From: Pseudarthrobacter sp. NamE2 | Lineage (GTDB): Bacteria; Actinomycetota; Actinomycetes; Actinomycetales; Micrococcaceae | Assembly (NCBI RefSeq): GCF_005796205.1 | Contig: NZ_VAHN01000001.1 | Coordinates: 310,001-374,000 of the forward strand | Length of the DNA: 64,000 nt | Direction: 5' to 3' | Position numbers and translations under genes: made by a program | Part shown: positions 9,654-18,942 of the stretch, piece after piece | How the letters are laid out: every line of letters starts with the position of its first letter | Numbering within the stretch: the first letter of the stretch is position 1 | Notes under the pieces: model-generated | What the model was told of the DNA's origin: nothing | Databases searched by the model: none | Seen by the model: only the letters and a program-made list of their open reading frames with translations

Positions 9654-9686
9654 CGATACCCAGCGTACCTGATACGCTGGGTATCG
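9654..9686. promoter_or_regulatory. Perfect 33-bp palindromic operator between divergent thiolase and TetR genes
   Basis: Arms 9654-9667 (cgatacccagcgta) and 9673-9686 (tacgctgggtatcg) are exact reverse complements with a 5-base centre. The right arm ends on the first base of the TetR GTG start. The size suits a TetR dimer. Expected effect: repression of both divergent transcripts, including the regulator's own. Confidence 0.85.
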
Positions 9687-10405
9687 TGAATCTTTCCGAC
9701 CCCCACCTGATCCCGCCTCCCCTGGCAACCGGCGCTGACGGCCGTTCCTCGCGCTGGCAGAGCCACCGGGAGGAACGCCGGCGGGAACTGATCAAGCAGG
9801 CGCGGCGGGCTGTCCATGCACTGGGCAGCGACGCTTCCATGGAAGACATTGCCGCGGCAGCGGGTACGTCCAAGTCCGTCTTCTACCGCTACTTCGGGGA
9901 CAAGGCGGGCCTGCAGCAGGCAGTGGGCGAAGTGGTCCTGAGCCAGATGCAGCGCCGGATACAGGAAGCCGTGCAAAGCGCCGTGACTCCGAGGGAGGGA
10001 CTGCTGGCCATGGTCTCCGCCTACCTGCAAATGGCAGACACCAGCCCCAACGTCTACAGCTTTGTCACGAGGGCCGCCACCGGTGAGCCGGCTGACGAAG
10101 CATCCTCCGGGCCCGTCTCCGGCGCGCTGGGCCACTTCTTCGATGTCGTGGCGGAAATGATTGCCACGCCCATGCGCTCGCACCTCGGCGACGGAAAGGA
10201 AACAGTCATCGGTTACTGGCCCAAAGCAGCCATCGGACTGGTGCGCAACGCCGGCGAGCAGTGGCTCAGCACGCCGGACTCCCCTGCCAAGCCCGGCCAG
10301 GAAGCCATGGCCCGCCAGATCACCGCCTGGCTGTGCGTCGGCGTCGCCCCCGAACTTTCTCCAGCTTCCAAAACACCCAAGCCATCTGCCAACGAAGGAC
10401 ATTGA
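9686..10405 (+). CDS. TetR-family transcriptional regulator of the fatty-acid locus
   Basis: 239 residues from GTG 9686. The N-terminal helix-turn-helix reads MEDIAAAAGTSKSVFYRYFGDKAGL (split here only as a landmark for residues ~52-76), a standard TetR DNA-binding domain; the rest is the ligand-binding half. It is followed 1 base later by the acyl-CoA oxidase gene, so the two are co-transcribed. The exact palindrome over its start codon implies autoregulation. The ligand is probably a long-chain acyl-CoA; that is inferred from its neighbours. Confidence 0.88.
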   Translation: MNLSDPHLIPPPLATGADGRSSRWQSHREERRRELIKQARRAVHALGSDASMEDIAAAAGTSKSVFYRYFGDKAGLQQAVGEVVLSQMQRRIQEAVQSAVTPREGLLAMVSAYLQMADTSPNVYSFVTRAATGEPADEASSGPVSGALGHFFDVVAEMIATPMRSHLGDGKETVIGYWPKAAIGLVRNAGEQWLSTPDSPAKPGQEAMARQITAWLCVGVAPELSPASKTPKPSANEGH

Positions 10406-10406
10406 T

Positions 10407-12479
10407 ATGACTCAAGTAGTGGACCGCCGCAATGGCATCGAAAGCGCCGAACCTGCCGTCGACGTCGAGGCGCTCGGTGAACAATTGCTGGGCAGGTGGG
10501 CGTCCGTCCGGCGGCAGGCAAGGGACCTTGCTGCCCGTCCCGAACTGCACAAAACCGAGGGGCTGCCGCACACCGGGCACAGGGCACGGGTTTCGGGCCA
10601 GTTGAAGTACCTGGTGGAAAACGGAGCCGTCCACCGGGCGTTCCCCTCGGCACTGGGCGGCCTGGACGACCACGGAGGCAACATCGCCGGGTTCGAGGAA
10701 CTCGTTGTGGCTGATCCTTCCCTGCAGATCAAGGCGGGCGTGCAGTGGGGCCTGTTCGGTTCGGCCGTGATGCACCTGGGCACCGGGGAACACCACAAAC
10801 AATGGCTTCCCGGCATCATGAGCCTGGAGATCCCCGGATGCTTTGCCATGACGGAGACCGGGCACGGCTCGGACGTTGCCAGTATCGCCACCACCGCAAC
10901 CTATCTGCCGGAAACCGAAGAATTCGTGGTGCACTCGCCGTTCCGGGCGGCCTGGAAGGACTACATCGGCAACGCGGCCATCGACGGTCTTGCGGCCGTG
11001 GTCTTTGCCCAGTTGGTGACCACGGGGGTCAACCACGGCGTCCACGCCTTCTACGTCGACCTGCGCGACCCCGTCACAGGGGAATTCCTGCCAGGCATCG
11101 GCGGCGAGGACGACGGCGTCAAGGGCGGCCTCAACGGCATCGACAACGGTCGGCTCCATTTCACCCACGTGCGCATCCCCCGGACCAACCTGCTGAACCG
11201 CTACGGGGACGTCGCCCCTGACGGAACCTACTCCTCTCCTATCGCGAGTCCCGGCCGCCGGTTCTTCACCATGCTGGGCACGCTGGTCCAGGGGCGCGTT
11301 TCCCTGGACGGTGCCGCCGTGGCAGCCTCAAAAGTCGCCCTCAAAGCTGCCATCCAGTACGCCGCCGAACGCCGCCAGTTCAACGCCTCGTCCCACACGG
11401 ACGAGGAAGTCCTGCTCGACTACCAGCGCCACCAGCGCCGCCTCTTCACCCGCCTGGCCACCACATATGCGGCCGGTTTTGCCCACGAGCAACTCCTGCA
11501 GAAGTTCGACGACGTTTTCTCCGGTGCCGCCGACACCGACGAGGACCGCCAGGACCTGGAGACCCTCGCCGCCGCGCTCAAGCCGCTCAGCACCTGGCAC
11601 GCCCTGGACACCCTGCAGGAATGCCGCGAGGCCTGCGGCGGCGCCGGATTCCTGATAGAAAACCGCTTCGCCTCGCTCCGCGCCGACCTGGACGTTTACG
11701 CCACGTTCGAGGGGGACAACACCGTCCTGCTGCAACTGGTGGCCAAGCGCCTCCTCGCCGACTACGCCAGGGAGTTCCGGAGCGTCGACTTCGGCGTCCT
11801 GGCCCGGTACGTGGTGGGTCAGGCGACGGGCGTCGCCCTCCACCGCACCGGGCTGCGGCAGGTGGCCCAGTTCATGGCTGACAGCGGTTCAGTGCAGAAG
11901 GCAGCCATCGCCCTGCGCGACGAAGAAAGCCAGCGCGCCTTGCTGACGGACCGCGTGCAGACCATGGTGGCGGAGACGGGCGCCGCCTTGAAAGGCAGCC
12001 ACAGGCTGTCACACGAGAAAGGCGCTGCCCTCTTCAACCGCCACCAGAATGAGCTGATCGACGCCGCCCGGGCGCACGCGGAGCTGCTTCAGTGGGAGGC
12101 TTTCACCGAGGCGCTCGCCGGCGTCGCAGACCCCGGCACCAAGAGGGTCCTCACCTGGCTGCGCGATCTCTTCGGCCTGTCACTGATTGAAAAGAACCTC
12201 TCCTGGTACCTCATGAACGGCCGGCTCTCCATGCAGCGCGGCCGCACCGTAGGCGAGTACATCAACCGGCTGCTGGTGAAGATCCGGCCACACGCATTGG
12301 ACCTGGTTGACGCGTTCGGTTACGGGGACGGGCACGTCCGCGCAGCCATCGCGACCGGCGCCGAAAAGGCGCGCCAGGATGAGGCCCGGGCCCATTTCCG
12401 GAGCCAGCGCGCCAGCGGCCAGGCGCCGGTGGACGAGAAAGTCCTGCTGGCCAGGACGGCAGCGGCACGCAAGAACTGA
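10407..12479 (+). CDS. Acyl-CoA oxidase/dehydrogenase (ACOX-like)
   Basis: 690 residues, ATG 10407, with GAAGGA upstream as ribosome site. FAMTETGHGSDV in the middle domain and CGGAGFLIENR with LDVYATFEGDNTVLLQ later are closer to acyl-CoA oxidases than to short dehydrogenases; the length (about 690 against 380-600) agrees. FAD-dependent alpha,beta-oxidation of acyl-CoA is the expected reaction. Whether electrons go to oxygen or to ETF cannot be read from sequence. It supplies the first step of the same cycle whose later steps (MaoC, FabG, thiolase) lie in the divergent operon. Confidence 0.85.
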   Translation: MTQVVDRRNGIESAEPAVDVEALGEQLLGRWASVRRQARDLAARPELHKTEGLPHTGHRARVSGQLKYLVENGAVHRAFPSALGGLDDHGGNIAGFEELVVADPSLQIKAGVQWGLFGSAVMHLGTGEHHKQWLPGIMSLEIPGCFAMTETGHGSDVASIATTATYLPETEEFVVHSPFRAAWKDYIGNAAIDGLAAVVFAQLVTTGVNHGVHAFYVDLRDPVTGEFLPGIGGEDDGVKGGLNGIDNGRLHFTHVRIPRTNLLNRYGDVAPDGTYSSPIASPGRRFFTMLGTLVQGRVSLDGAAVAASKVALKAAIQYAAERRQFNASSHTDEEVLLDYQRHQRRLFTRLATTYAAGFAHEQLLQKFDDVFSGAADTDEDRQDLETLAAALKPLSTWHALDTLQECREACGGAGFLIENRFASLRADLDVYATFEGDNTVLLQLVAKRLLADYAREFRSVDFGVLARYVVGQATGVALHRTGLRQVAQFMADSGSVQKAAIALRDEESQRALLTDRVQTMVAETGAALKGSHRLSHEKGAALFNRHQNELIDAARAHAELLQWEAFTEALAGVADPGTKRVLTWLRDLFGLSLIEKNLSWYLMNGRLSMQRGRTVGEYINRLLVKIRPHALDLVDAFGYGDGHVRAAIATGAEKARQDEARAHFRSQRASGQAPVDEKVLLARTAAARKN

Positions 12480-12515
12480 CACGGGCCCCCGGTCCGCCTG
12501 CTCACTGCGGAAACA

Positions 12516-12555
12516 ACGACGGCGCCGCTTCCCTCCAGGGGAGCGGCGCCGTCGT
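12516..12555. terminator. Bidirectional terminator between convergent ACOX and glgA
   Basis: Perfect 14-base arms 12516-12529 and 12542-12555 (acgacggcgccgct / agcggcgccgtcgt) with a 12-base loop, placed between two convergent genes. Confidence 0.75.
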
Positions 12556-12574
12556 CGTAGTGCTGTGGGGACGG

Positions 12575-13780
12575 TCAGCTCGAGGCTGGCAGGACGGAGC
12601 GGTACACCTCAAGGGTGGTCTCCGTAATGGATTCCCAAGAGAAGTGTTTTTCGGCGCGTTCCCTGCCCGCCTGGCCCATGGCACGGGCGCGCTCGGGATC
12701 GGAGACCACTTCGGTGAGCGCAGCGGCAAACTCGCTGACGAATTTGTCCGGGTCCAGCGGGGTGCCGGTGCCGTCGGTGACCTGTTCCAGGTCGACGAGC
12801 AGGCCCGTCCGGCCGTGCTCCACCACCTCCGGGATGCCGCCCGTGGCGCTTGCCACCACAGCGGCCCCGCAGGCCATAGCCTCCAGGTTCACGATGCCGA
12901 GCGGTTCGTAGATGGAAGGGCAGGCGAAGGCGGTGGCGTGGCTGAGCACCTGGATCAGTTCGTGGCGCGGCAGCATGCGTTCAATGAGGACGACGCCCGT
13001 CCGCCGGCTTTGCAGGTCTTCGATCAGCCGCGCCGTCTCGGCGGCAAGTTCGGGAGTGTCCGCTGCGCCAAGGCAGAGGACCAGCTGGACGTCGTCGGGC
13101 AGTTTGGCGGCAGCCCGGAGCAGGTACGGGACGCCCTTCTGGCGCGTGTTCCGGCCCACAAAGACCACGCTGGGCCTGGCGGGGTCGATGCCCAGCGCGC
13201 GGACGGCGTCGTGGTTTTCGTCACGCTTCCACAGCTCGACATCGATGCCGTTGTGGACCACGCGCACCTTCGCCGGGTCCACGTTGGGGTAACTGCGCAG
13301 GATGTCCTGCCGCATGCCGTCGGACACAGCGATAATGGCGGCGGCAGACTCGTATGCGGTCTTCTCCACCCAGGACGAGAGCGCGTAGCCGCCGCCCAGC
13401 TGCTCGGCCTTCCACGGGCGCAGCGGCTCCAGGCTGTGGGCGCTGAGCACATGCGGAATGCCGTGGAGGAGCGATGCCAGGTGCCCGGCCATGTTGGCGT
13501 ACCAGGTGTGCGAATGGACCAGGTCCGCGCCCTCGACGTCCGGAACGATCCTCAGGTCCACACCGAGCGTCTGCACAGCGGCGTTGGCCGCTCCCAGGTC
13601 TTCCGGCACCGGGTAGGACGTCACCGTGGCGCCGTGGTAATCGGAGTCGCGCGGAGCCCCGAAAGCACGAACCTGCAGGTCAACATGCTTACTAAGCACC
13701 CTGCTCAATTCGGCCACGTGCACTCCGGCGCCCCCATAGATCTCCGGCGGGAACTCTTTAGTCACAATGTCTATTCGCAC
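12575..13780 (-). CDS. glgA: Glycogen synthase, actinobacterial GT4 type
   Basis: 401 residues. KEFPPEIYGGAGVH near the N-terminus is the glycogen-synthase glucan/ADP-glucose loop, HSHTWYA follows, and PSIYEPLGIVNLEAMACG holds the retaining GT4 E-x7-E motif. It is divergent from glgC, which makes its ADP-glucose substrate. In this lineage the same enzyme type may also make maltose-1-phosphate (GlgM activity). GTG 13780 gives the usual VRIDIVTKEFPP start; TTG 13789 is possible. Confidence 0.9.
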   Translation of the reverse strand: MRIDIVTKEFPPEIYGGAGVHVAELSRVLSKHVDLQVRAFGAPRDSDYHGATVTSYPVPEDLGAANAAVQTLGVDLRIVPDVEGADLVHSHTWYANMAGHLASLLHGIPHVLSAHSLEPLRPWKAEQLGGGYALSSWVEKTAYESAAAIIAVSDGMRQDILRSYPNVDPAKVRVVHNGIDVELWKRDENHDAVRALGIDPARPSVVFVGRNTRQKGVPYLLRAAAKLPDDVQLVLCLGAADTPELAAETARLIEDLQSRRTGVVLIERMLPRHELIQVLSHATAFACPSIYEPLGIVNLEAMACGAAVVASATGGIPEVVEHGRTGLLVDLEQVTDGTGTPLDPDKFVSEFAAALTEVVSDPERARAMGQAGRERAEKHFSWESITETTLEVYRSVLPASS

Positions 13781-13882
13781 AAGACCCAAGGTAGTCCTTC
13801 ACGCTTAACTGTTCTAGTGTGAAGGGGTCCGGGCGAACCGGACTGACTTGGGGAGTTACGAGGGCGTACAGGAGCGACCATT

Positions 13883-15292
13883 ATGCCGTTGACGAAAAAA
13901 GTCCTGGCCATTGTCCTCGCCGGCGGCGAGGGAAACCGATTGATGCCACTGACGGCAGACCGCGCGAAACCGGCGGTGCCCTTCGCGGGAAGCTACCGGC
14001 TGATCGACTTCGCCCTGTCCAACCTGGTGAATTCCCGCTACCTCCAGATCGTCGTCCTCACCCAGTACAAGTCCCACAGCCTTGACAGGCACATCTCCGA
14101 GACCTGGCGCATGTCCACCCAGCTGGGCAACTACGTGGCCTCGGTTCCGGCTCAGCAGCGCGTGGGCAAGAGCTGGTTCCTGGGCAGCGCCAACGCCATC
14201 TACCAGTCCCTGAACCTCATCCGCGACGCCAACCCGGACATCGTTGTGGTGGTGGGCGCCGACCACGTCTACCGCATGGACTTCGCCCAGATGGTTGCCC
14301 AGCACGTCCACAGCGGTGCCAAGGCCACGGTGGCCGCGGTACGCCAGCCGCTGCACATGGCCAACCAGTTCGGCGTCATCGAGGTGGACCAGAACGATCC
14401 GCAAAAGATTGCGGCCTTCGTGGAAAAGCCCGCCTCCACTCCCGGCCTGGCCGCCGACCCGTCCCAGTTCCTGGCCTCGATGGGCAACTACGTGTTCGAC
14501 GCCGACGCCCTGGTGGCGGCCCTGCACGTGGACGCCGAGCGGCTGGACACCAAGCACGACATGGGCGGCGACATCATCCCCTACTTCGTCAACAAGGGCG
14601 AGGCGGGCGTCTACGACTTCACCCTGAACGAGATCCCGGGTTCAACCGAGCGCGACCGCACATACTGGCGCGACGTCGGCACCATCGATTCCTTCTACGA
14701 CGCGCACATGGACCTCATCTCTCCGCTGCCCGTGTTCAACCTGTACAACTCCGAATGGCCCATCTACACCCGGCAAAGCATCTCCCCGCCGGCCAAGTTC
14801 GTCCGCGGACAGAACAACACCGTGGGCACGGCCCTGGACTCGATCGTCTCCAGCGGCGTGGTGATCAGCGGCGCAATTGTGGAAGGCTCCGTCCTTTCCA
14901 ATGACGTGTTCGTCGGCACCAGCAGCCGCGTCCTGGACTCGGTCCTGATGGACAAGGTGTACGTCGGTGAAGGAGCCGTCATCAGCCGGGCCATCGTGGA
15001 CAAGAACGTCCGCATCCCTGCAGGTGCCGCAATCGGCCTCGACGCCGATCTGGACCGCGCCCGCGGCTTCAAGGTCACAGAATCCGGCATCACCGTGCTT
15101 TCCAAGGGCCAGGAGGTCCCGGAGCCGGGCGAGGAGGAGCGGCAGCTGTCCGCCAAGAACCTCCGCCTGTTGCCAAACGCCGTCAAGGCCGCGGCGGAAC
15201 AGTACCCCGACGTCCGCGAATCCGTGGACAAGGTGGCGAAGACCCACGCCGCCGCGGCGGCTGAGGCCTCGCCCGGGGCGCGGCTTCAGTAG
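13883..15292 (+). CDS. glgC: Glucose-1-phosphate adenylyltransferase
   Basis: 469 residues. [23 protein letters not shown] is the ADP-glucose pyrophosphorylase signature (residues ~12-34); [21 protein letters not shown] and [13 protein letters not shown] follow, then a C-terminal left-handed helix domain. About 40-50 extra residues rich in Ala and Glu form the tail, longer than the usual end near residue 420. CAGGAG 11 bases before the ATG is the ribosome site. Makes ADP-glucose for glycogen synthesis with the divergent glgA. Confidence 0.95.
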   Translation: MPLTKKVLAIVLAGGEGNRLMPLTADRAKPAVPFAGSYRLIDFALSNLVNSRYLQIVVLTQYKSHSLDRHISETWRMSTQLGNYVASVPAQQRVGKSWFLGSANAIYQSLNLIRDANPDIVVVVGADHVYRMDFAQMVAQHVHSGAKATVAAVRQPLHMANQFGVIEVDQNDPQKIAAFVEKPASTPGLAADPSQFLASMGNYVFDADALVAALHVDAERLDTKHDMGGDIIPYFVNKGEAGVYDFTLNEIPGSTERDRTYWRDVGTIDSFYDAHMDLISPLPVFNLYNSEWPIYTRQSISPPAKFVRGQNNTVGTALDSIVSSGVVISGAIVEGSVLSNDVFVGTSSRVLDSVLMDKVYVGEGAVISRAIVDKNVRIPAGAAIGLDADLDRARGFKVTESGITVLSKGQEVPEPGEEERQLSAKNLRLLPNAVKAAAEQYPDVRESVDKVAKTHAAAAAEASPGARLQ

Positions 15293-15305
15293 CTTGGCAT
15301 GTGGT

Positions 15306-15339
15306 CCGGCGGGCGGCATCTCCGGAGGCCGCCCGCCGG
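15306..15339 (+). terminator. Terminator after glgC
   Basis: Perfect 12-base GC arms, 15306-15317 (ccggcgggcggc) and 15328-15339 (gccgcccgccgg), loop of 10, starting 14 bases after the glgC stop. Confidence 0.7.
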
Positions 15340-15375
15340 GCTTAAGCCGTGCCCCTGCCCTGTAAAATTGGACTA

Positions 15376-16827
15376 ATGAGCTCCCCCGACCTGACCCCTG
15401 AGGAAATCCAGGCCTGCCTCAAGGTCCTGAACACCATCCACGCCTACGACGAGGAGCACCCGGACTATATCTCGGTGCGCCGCGCCACGGGCAAGATGTT
15501 CAAGGCCGTCAAGAGGCACCGCAGGGTCACCAAGCGGGACCTTGTCGCCGAAGCTGACCGGGCCGTCATCGCGCAGACTGCGACCGCGGCGCCGGACCGG
15601 ATTGATGACGAGACCCGCGGCAACAAACTGGCACCCTCGGCCACCGGGAAAATCGCCGGCCACCTCATCCGGTCCCGCCCGTGCTACATCTGCAAGCAGC
15701 ACTACACCCAGGTAGATGCCTTTTACCACCAGCTGTGTCCGGACTGCGCCGCCTTCAGCCACAGCAAACGGGATGCCCGGACCGACCTGACGGGCCGGCG
15801 TGCGCTGCTGACCGGCGGCCGCGCCAAGATTGGCATGTACATCGCGCTGCGGCTGCTCCGCGACGGCGCACACACCACCATCACCACCCGGTTCCCCAAG
15901 GACGCCGCCCGCCGGTTCGCGGCCATGGAGGACAGCGCCGACTGGCTGCACCGGCTCCGCATCGTGGGCATCGACCTGCGCGACCCCGCCCAGGTGATGG
16001 CCCTGACGGATTCCCTCAATGAGGCCGGCCCGCTGGACATCATCATCAACAACGCCGCGCAGACGGTCCGCCGCTCCGGCAACGCCTACAAGCCGCTGGT
16101 GGATGCCGAGGACGAACCCCTTCCCGCCGCCCTCGAGCGCGCCAACGGCGGTCCCGAGCTGCTGACCTTCGGGCACGCCCATGACAAACACCCCCTGGCA
16201 CTGGCCGGCAGCGTCACCGAGCATCCAGTCCTCGCCGGGGACGCAATAACGTCCCTGGCCCTGTCCACCGGTTCGGCATCGCTGGAGCGCATTGCGTCCG
16301 GCACAGCCATCGACGCCGGCGGGCTGGTCCCGGACCTGGCCACGATCAACAGCTGGACCCAGGTTGTGGACCAGGTGGATCCGCTGGAAATGCTCGAAGT
16401 CCAGCTCTGCAACGTCACGGCACCGTTCCTGCTGGTGAGCCGCCTCCGGGACGCCATGAGGCGTTCAACGGCACGCCGGAAGTACATCGTGAATGTTTCT
16501 GCCATGGAAGGCCAGTTCTCCCGCGCCTACAAGGGCCCGGGCCATCCACACACCAACATGGCCAAGGCCGCGCTGAACATGATGACGCGGACCAGCGCCC
16601 AGGAGATGCTGGAGACGGACGGCATCCTGATGACCGCCGTCGACACCGGCTGGATCACCGACGAGCGGCCACACTACACCAAGATCCGGCTAATGGAGGA
16701 AGGCTTCCACGCTCCCCTTGACCTGGTGGACGGCGCCGCCCGGGTCTACGATCCCATCGTCATGGGAGAGAAGGGTGAGGACCAGTACGGCGTATTCCTC
16801 AAGGACTACAAACCCAGCCCCTGGTAG
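15376..16827 (+). CDS. SDR-fold protein with N-terminal zinc ribbon
   Basis: 483 residues from ATG 15376. The N-terminal ~100 residues are helical; C103xxC106 and C121xxC124 then form a zinc ribbon. The Rossmann domain follows with LLTGGRAKIG (about 145-153) and INNAAQT. The Ser-containing strand NVSAMEG is present, but the usual YxxxK is not: the Lys sits in TNMAK, with Thr where Tyr is expected. It may therefore bind nucleotide without standard SDR catalysis, or use another residue. The true substrate is unknown. Follows glgC but is separated from it by a strong terminator. Confidence 0.75.
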   Translation: MSSPDLTPEEIQACLKVLNTIHAYDEEHPDYISVRRATGKMFKAVKRHRRVTKRDLVAEADRAVIAQTATAAPDRIDDETRGNKLAPSATGKIAGHLIRSRPCYICKQHYTQVDAFYHQLCPDCAAFSHSKRDARTDLTGRRALLTGGRAKIGMYIALRLLRDGAHTTITTRFPKDAARRFAAMEDSADWLHRLRIVGIDLRDPAQVMALTDSLNEAGPLDIIINNAAQTVRRSGNAYKPLVDAEDEPLPAALERANGGPELLTFGHAHDKHPLALAGSVTEHPVLAGDAITSLALSTGSASLERIASGTAIDAGGLVPDLATINSWTQVVDQVDPLEMLEVQLCNVTAPFLLVSRLRDAMRRSTARRKYIVNVSAMEGQFSRAYKGPGHPHTNMAKAALNMMTRTSAQEMLETDGILMTAVDTGWITDERPHYTKIRLMEEGFHAPLDLVDGAARVYDPIVMGEKGEDQYGVFLKDYKPSPW

Positions 16828-16843
16828 CGGTAAGCCCGGCGCC

Positions 16844-17080
16844 ATGGACGCCGGGACCTCCCCCGAAGTACGGAACCTCGAACGGCACGAATGCTGGGCA
16901 CTGCTGCGGACGGTCTCGGTTGGCCGGCTCGCTGTCCTGGCTGACGGCCGTCCGGACATCCTTCCGATCAACTACACGGTGGACGGCAGGACGGTGGTGT
17001 TCCGCACCGGCGAAGGCACCCAGCTGTCCGGCGCGTCCGGCGGCTCTCCGGTGGCACTTGCGGCCGATGGAGTACCCTGC
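16844..17080 (+). pseudogene. Truncated pyridoxamine-5'-phosphate-oxidase-like gene
   Basis: From ATG 16844 the product reads like a small PNPOx-like (split-barrel FMN) protein for about 78 residues: CWALLRTVSVGRLAVLADG, then PDILPINYTVDGRTVVFR and GTQLSGASGGSPVAL. The family normally runs to ~135-150 residues. Here similarity stops near 17080, some 30 bases before the end of the convergent transglutaminase gene. The frame stays open to 17995, but that part is only the antisense of that gene. A deletion has probably removed the C-terminal half. Confidence 0.6.
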
Positions 17081-17107
17081 CCCGAACCTGCCGCTCCGCC
17101 GGGTTGC

Positions 17108-17959
17108 TCAGGCCAGCTGCGTAATCTCCACGCTCACGGAGAGCGCCGATCCGCCGCCGCCGGACAGGATCCCCTTGAGCGGGGACACGTCCCGGTAGTC
17201 CCGGCCCCGGGCCACCGTGACGTGGAAGTCCCCCGCGGGCTTGTGGTTGGTGGGGTCCCAGCTGCGCCATTCGCCGTCCCACCACTCAAGCCAGGCGTGG
17301 GACTGCCCGGCCACCGTCTCGCCGATACCGGCGCTGGAGCGCGGGTGCAGGTAGCCGGAGACGTAGCGTGCCGGGATGCCGCAGCTGCGGAGGGCACCGA
17401 TGGCCAGGTGGGCCAGGTCCTGGCAGACGCCCTGGCGCTGGCCCCAGGCTTCCTCAGCGTTAGTGGTGACGCCGGTGGACCCGGACATGTAGGTCATCTC
17501 GCCGCGCATCCAGGCGAAGACTGCCATGGCGGCGTCATGCGGGTTCTTCCCGGCAACAACTTCCGGGATGATGCCCAGCACTTCGTCGCCCGGGCCGCTG
17601 AGCCGGGACTGGGGCAGCCAGTCACTGAACGTGTTCAGCGTTTCGGGGGACGCGAGGACGTCCCAACCCACAATTTCGGCCTCGGACGGGACCTTTTCCG
17701 CCCGGTGCACCTCCACGGTGATGTTGGACACCACTTCAAGGTGGTCGTGCGGCATCTGCATGTCGAAGGCCGTGACCCTGGTGCCCCAGTAGTCGCGGTA
17801 GGTGCTGACGGCGGCCTGCGACGGCGACACCTTGACCACGGACTCCAGCACCACCTGCTGAGAATCCGTCAGCGGCGTCATCCGCGCCTCGTTGTAGGAC
17901 AGCGTGACGCGCTTGTTGTACTTGTAGGCCGTCGTGTGGACGATGCTCAGCCGGGTCAT
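17108..17959 (-). CDS. Transglutaminase-like protease family protein
   Basis: 283 residues. The catalytic triad is visible: Cys179 in QGVCQDLAH, His221 in GQSHAWLE and Asp235 in WDPTN. The N-terminal ~130 residues form the beta domain usual for this subfamily. It is the third gene of a leftward cassette, overlapping the alpha-E gene by 4 bases. Members of this cassette are predicted to hydrolyse or form amide bonds on a peptide-like product; no activity is established for this type. Confidence 0.85.
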   Translation of the reverse strand: MTRLSIVHTTAYKYNKRVTLSYNEARMTPLTDSQQVVLESVVKVSPSQAAVSTYRDYWGTRVTAFDMQMPHDHLEVVSNITVEVHRAEKVPSEAEIVGWDVLASPETLNTFSDWLPQSRLSGPGDEVLGIIPEVVAGKNPHDAAMAVFAWMRGEMTYMSGSTGVTTNAEEAWGQRQGVCQDLAHLAIGALRSCGIPARYVSGYLHPRSSAGIGETVAGQSHAWLEWWDGEWRSWDPTNHKPAGDFHVTVARGRDYRDVSPLKGILSGGGGSALSVSVEITQLA

Positions 17960-18882
17960 GAAACTTCTCCCACCCAGGCCAGCTCATCCGCCTGATTGAA
18001 GTACTTACGGGAAATCGCGTCCGAAGTTTGGGACACTGCTTTCTGCACGCGTTCCATGTGTTCGGGCAGCTCCGACATCAGGTCGTCGGTGTGGTGGAAC
18101 TCAAGGAAGGTGCGTGCCTGGCCAACAATCCGGCGGGCGTCGTTGATAAAGCCCACCCGCTGCGCGGAGGGGTCCAGCTTGGCCAGGCATTCGTCCGCGT
18201 CGCGCAGAGCGTAGACGATCGAGCGAGGGAACAGACGGTCCAGCAGCAGGAACTCGGCTGCGTGCTGGTCGCCGAAGGCTGCACGGCGGGTGCGCAGGAA
18301 AGACTCGTAGGCGCCGGCGCAGCGCAGCATGTTCACCCAGGACATGCCGGCGGACAGGACGTCCCGGGTGGACAGCATGCGCGCCGTCATGTCGGCGCGC
18401 TCCAGTGACCGGCCCAGCACCAGGAACAGCCAGCTTTCGTCGTGGCTCACCGTGGTGTCCGCCAGGCCGCTGACCATGGCGGTGCGCTCCAGCGTCCAGT
18501 TACAGAACCGGTAGGTGCCCACCACGTCCTTGCGGTGCTGGCTCAGCCCGTAGTAGGTGGTGTTCAGGCTTTCCCATAGTCCCGAGGACACCGTTTCGCG
18601 GGCCCGGCGGGCATTCTCGCGGGCAGCACCGAGGGAACCGGCAATGGACGTGGCGCTGGTCTTGTCGTAGGCCAGGGCGTGCAGCAGTTCGGGAAGCCCG
18701 AAGTCCTCGTTCTGCGGGCGGGCGCCCATCACGGCGATTAGTTCCTGGGCAACGCTCTTGCGTTCCTCCATGGGCAGGTGGTTCAACCGTTCCAGGTGGA
18801 CGTCGAGGATGCGGGCGGTGCCGTCGGCCCGTTCGACATAACGGCCGATCCAGAACAAGGACTCGGCAATACGGCTAAGCAT
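17956..18882 (-). CDS. Alpha-E domain protein (DUF403)
   Basis: 308 residues, almost wholly helical. It begins with MLSRIAESLFWIGRYVERAD, the conserved alpha-E start, and is rich in Arg and Glu. No catalytic motif is visible. Alpha-E proteins nearly always sit between a circularly permuted ATP-grasp gene and a transglutaminase gene, as here. It is thought to be a partner or scaffold of the ATP-grasp enzyme; function unproven. Confidence 0.85.
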   Translation of the reverse strand: MLSRIAESLFWIGRYVERADGTARILDVHLERLNHLPMEERKSVAQELIAVMGARPQNEDFGLPELLHALAYDKTSATSIAGSLGAARENARRARETVSSGLWESLNTTYYGLSQHRKDVVGTYRFCNWTLERTAMVSGLADTTVSHDESWLFLVLGRSLERADMTARMLSTRDVLSAGMSWVNMLRCAGAYESFLRTRRAAFGDQHAAEFLLLDRLFPRSIVYALRDADECLAKLDPSAQRVGFINDARRIVGQARTFLEFHHTDDLMSELPEHMERVQKAVSQTSDAISRKYFNQADELAWVGEVS

Positions 18883-18942
18883 TCGCGGCTACCTCCAGCG
18901 GGCCCGAAAAATGACAGGACGGATGTTCGACGGCGGGGCGGC

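Noticed and set aside
9536..9685. N-terminal extension of the TetR gene
   Set aside because: It lies over the divergent thiolase start and operator; GTG 9686 fits the TetR family.
17081..17995. Rightward open frame continuing from the PNPOx fragment
   Set aside because: It is the antisense of the transglutaminase gene.
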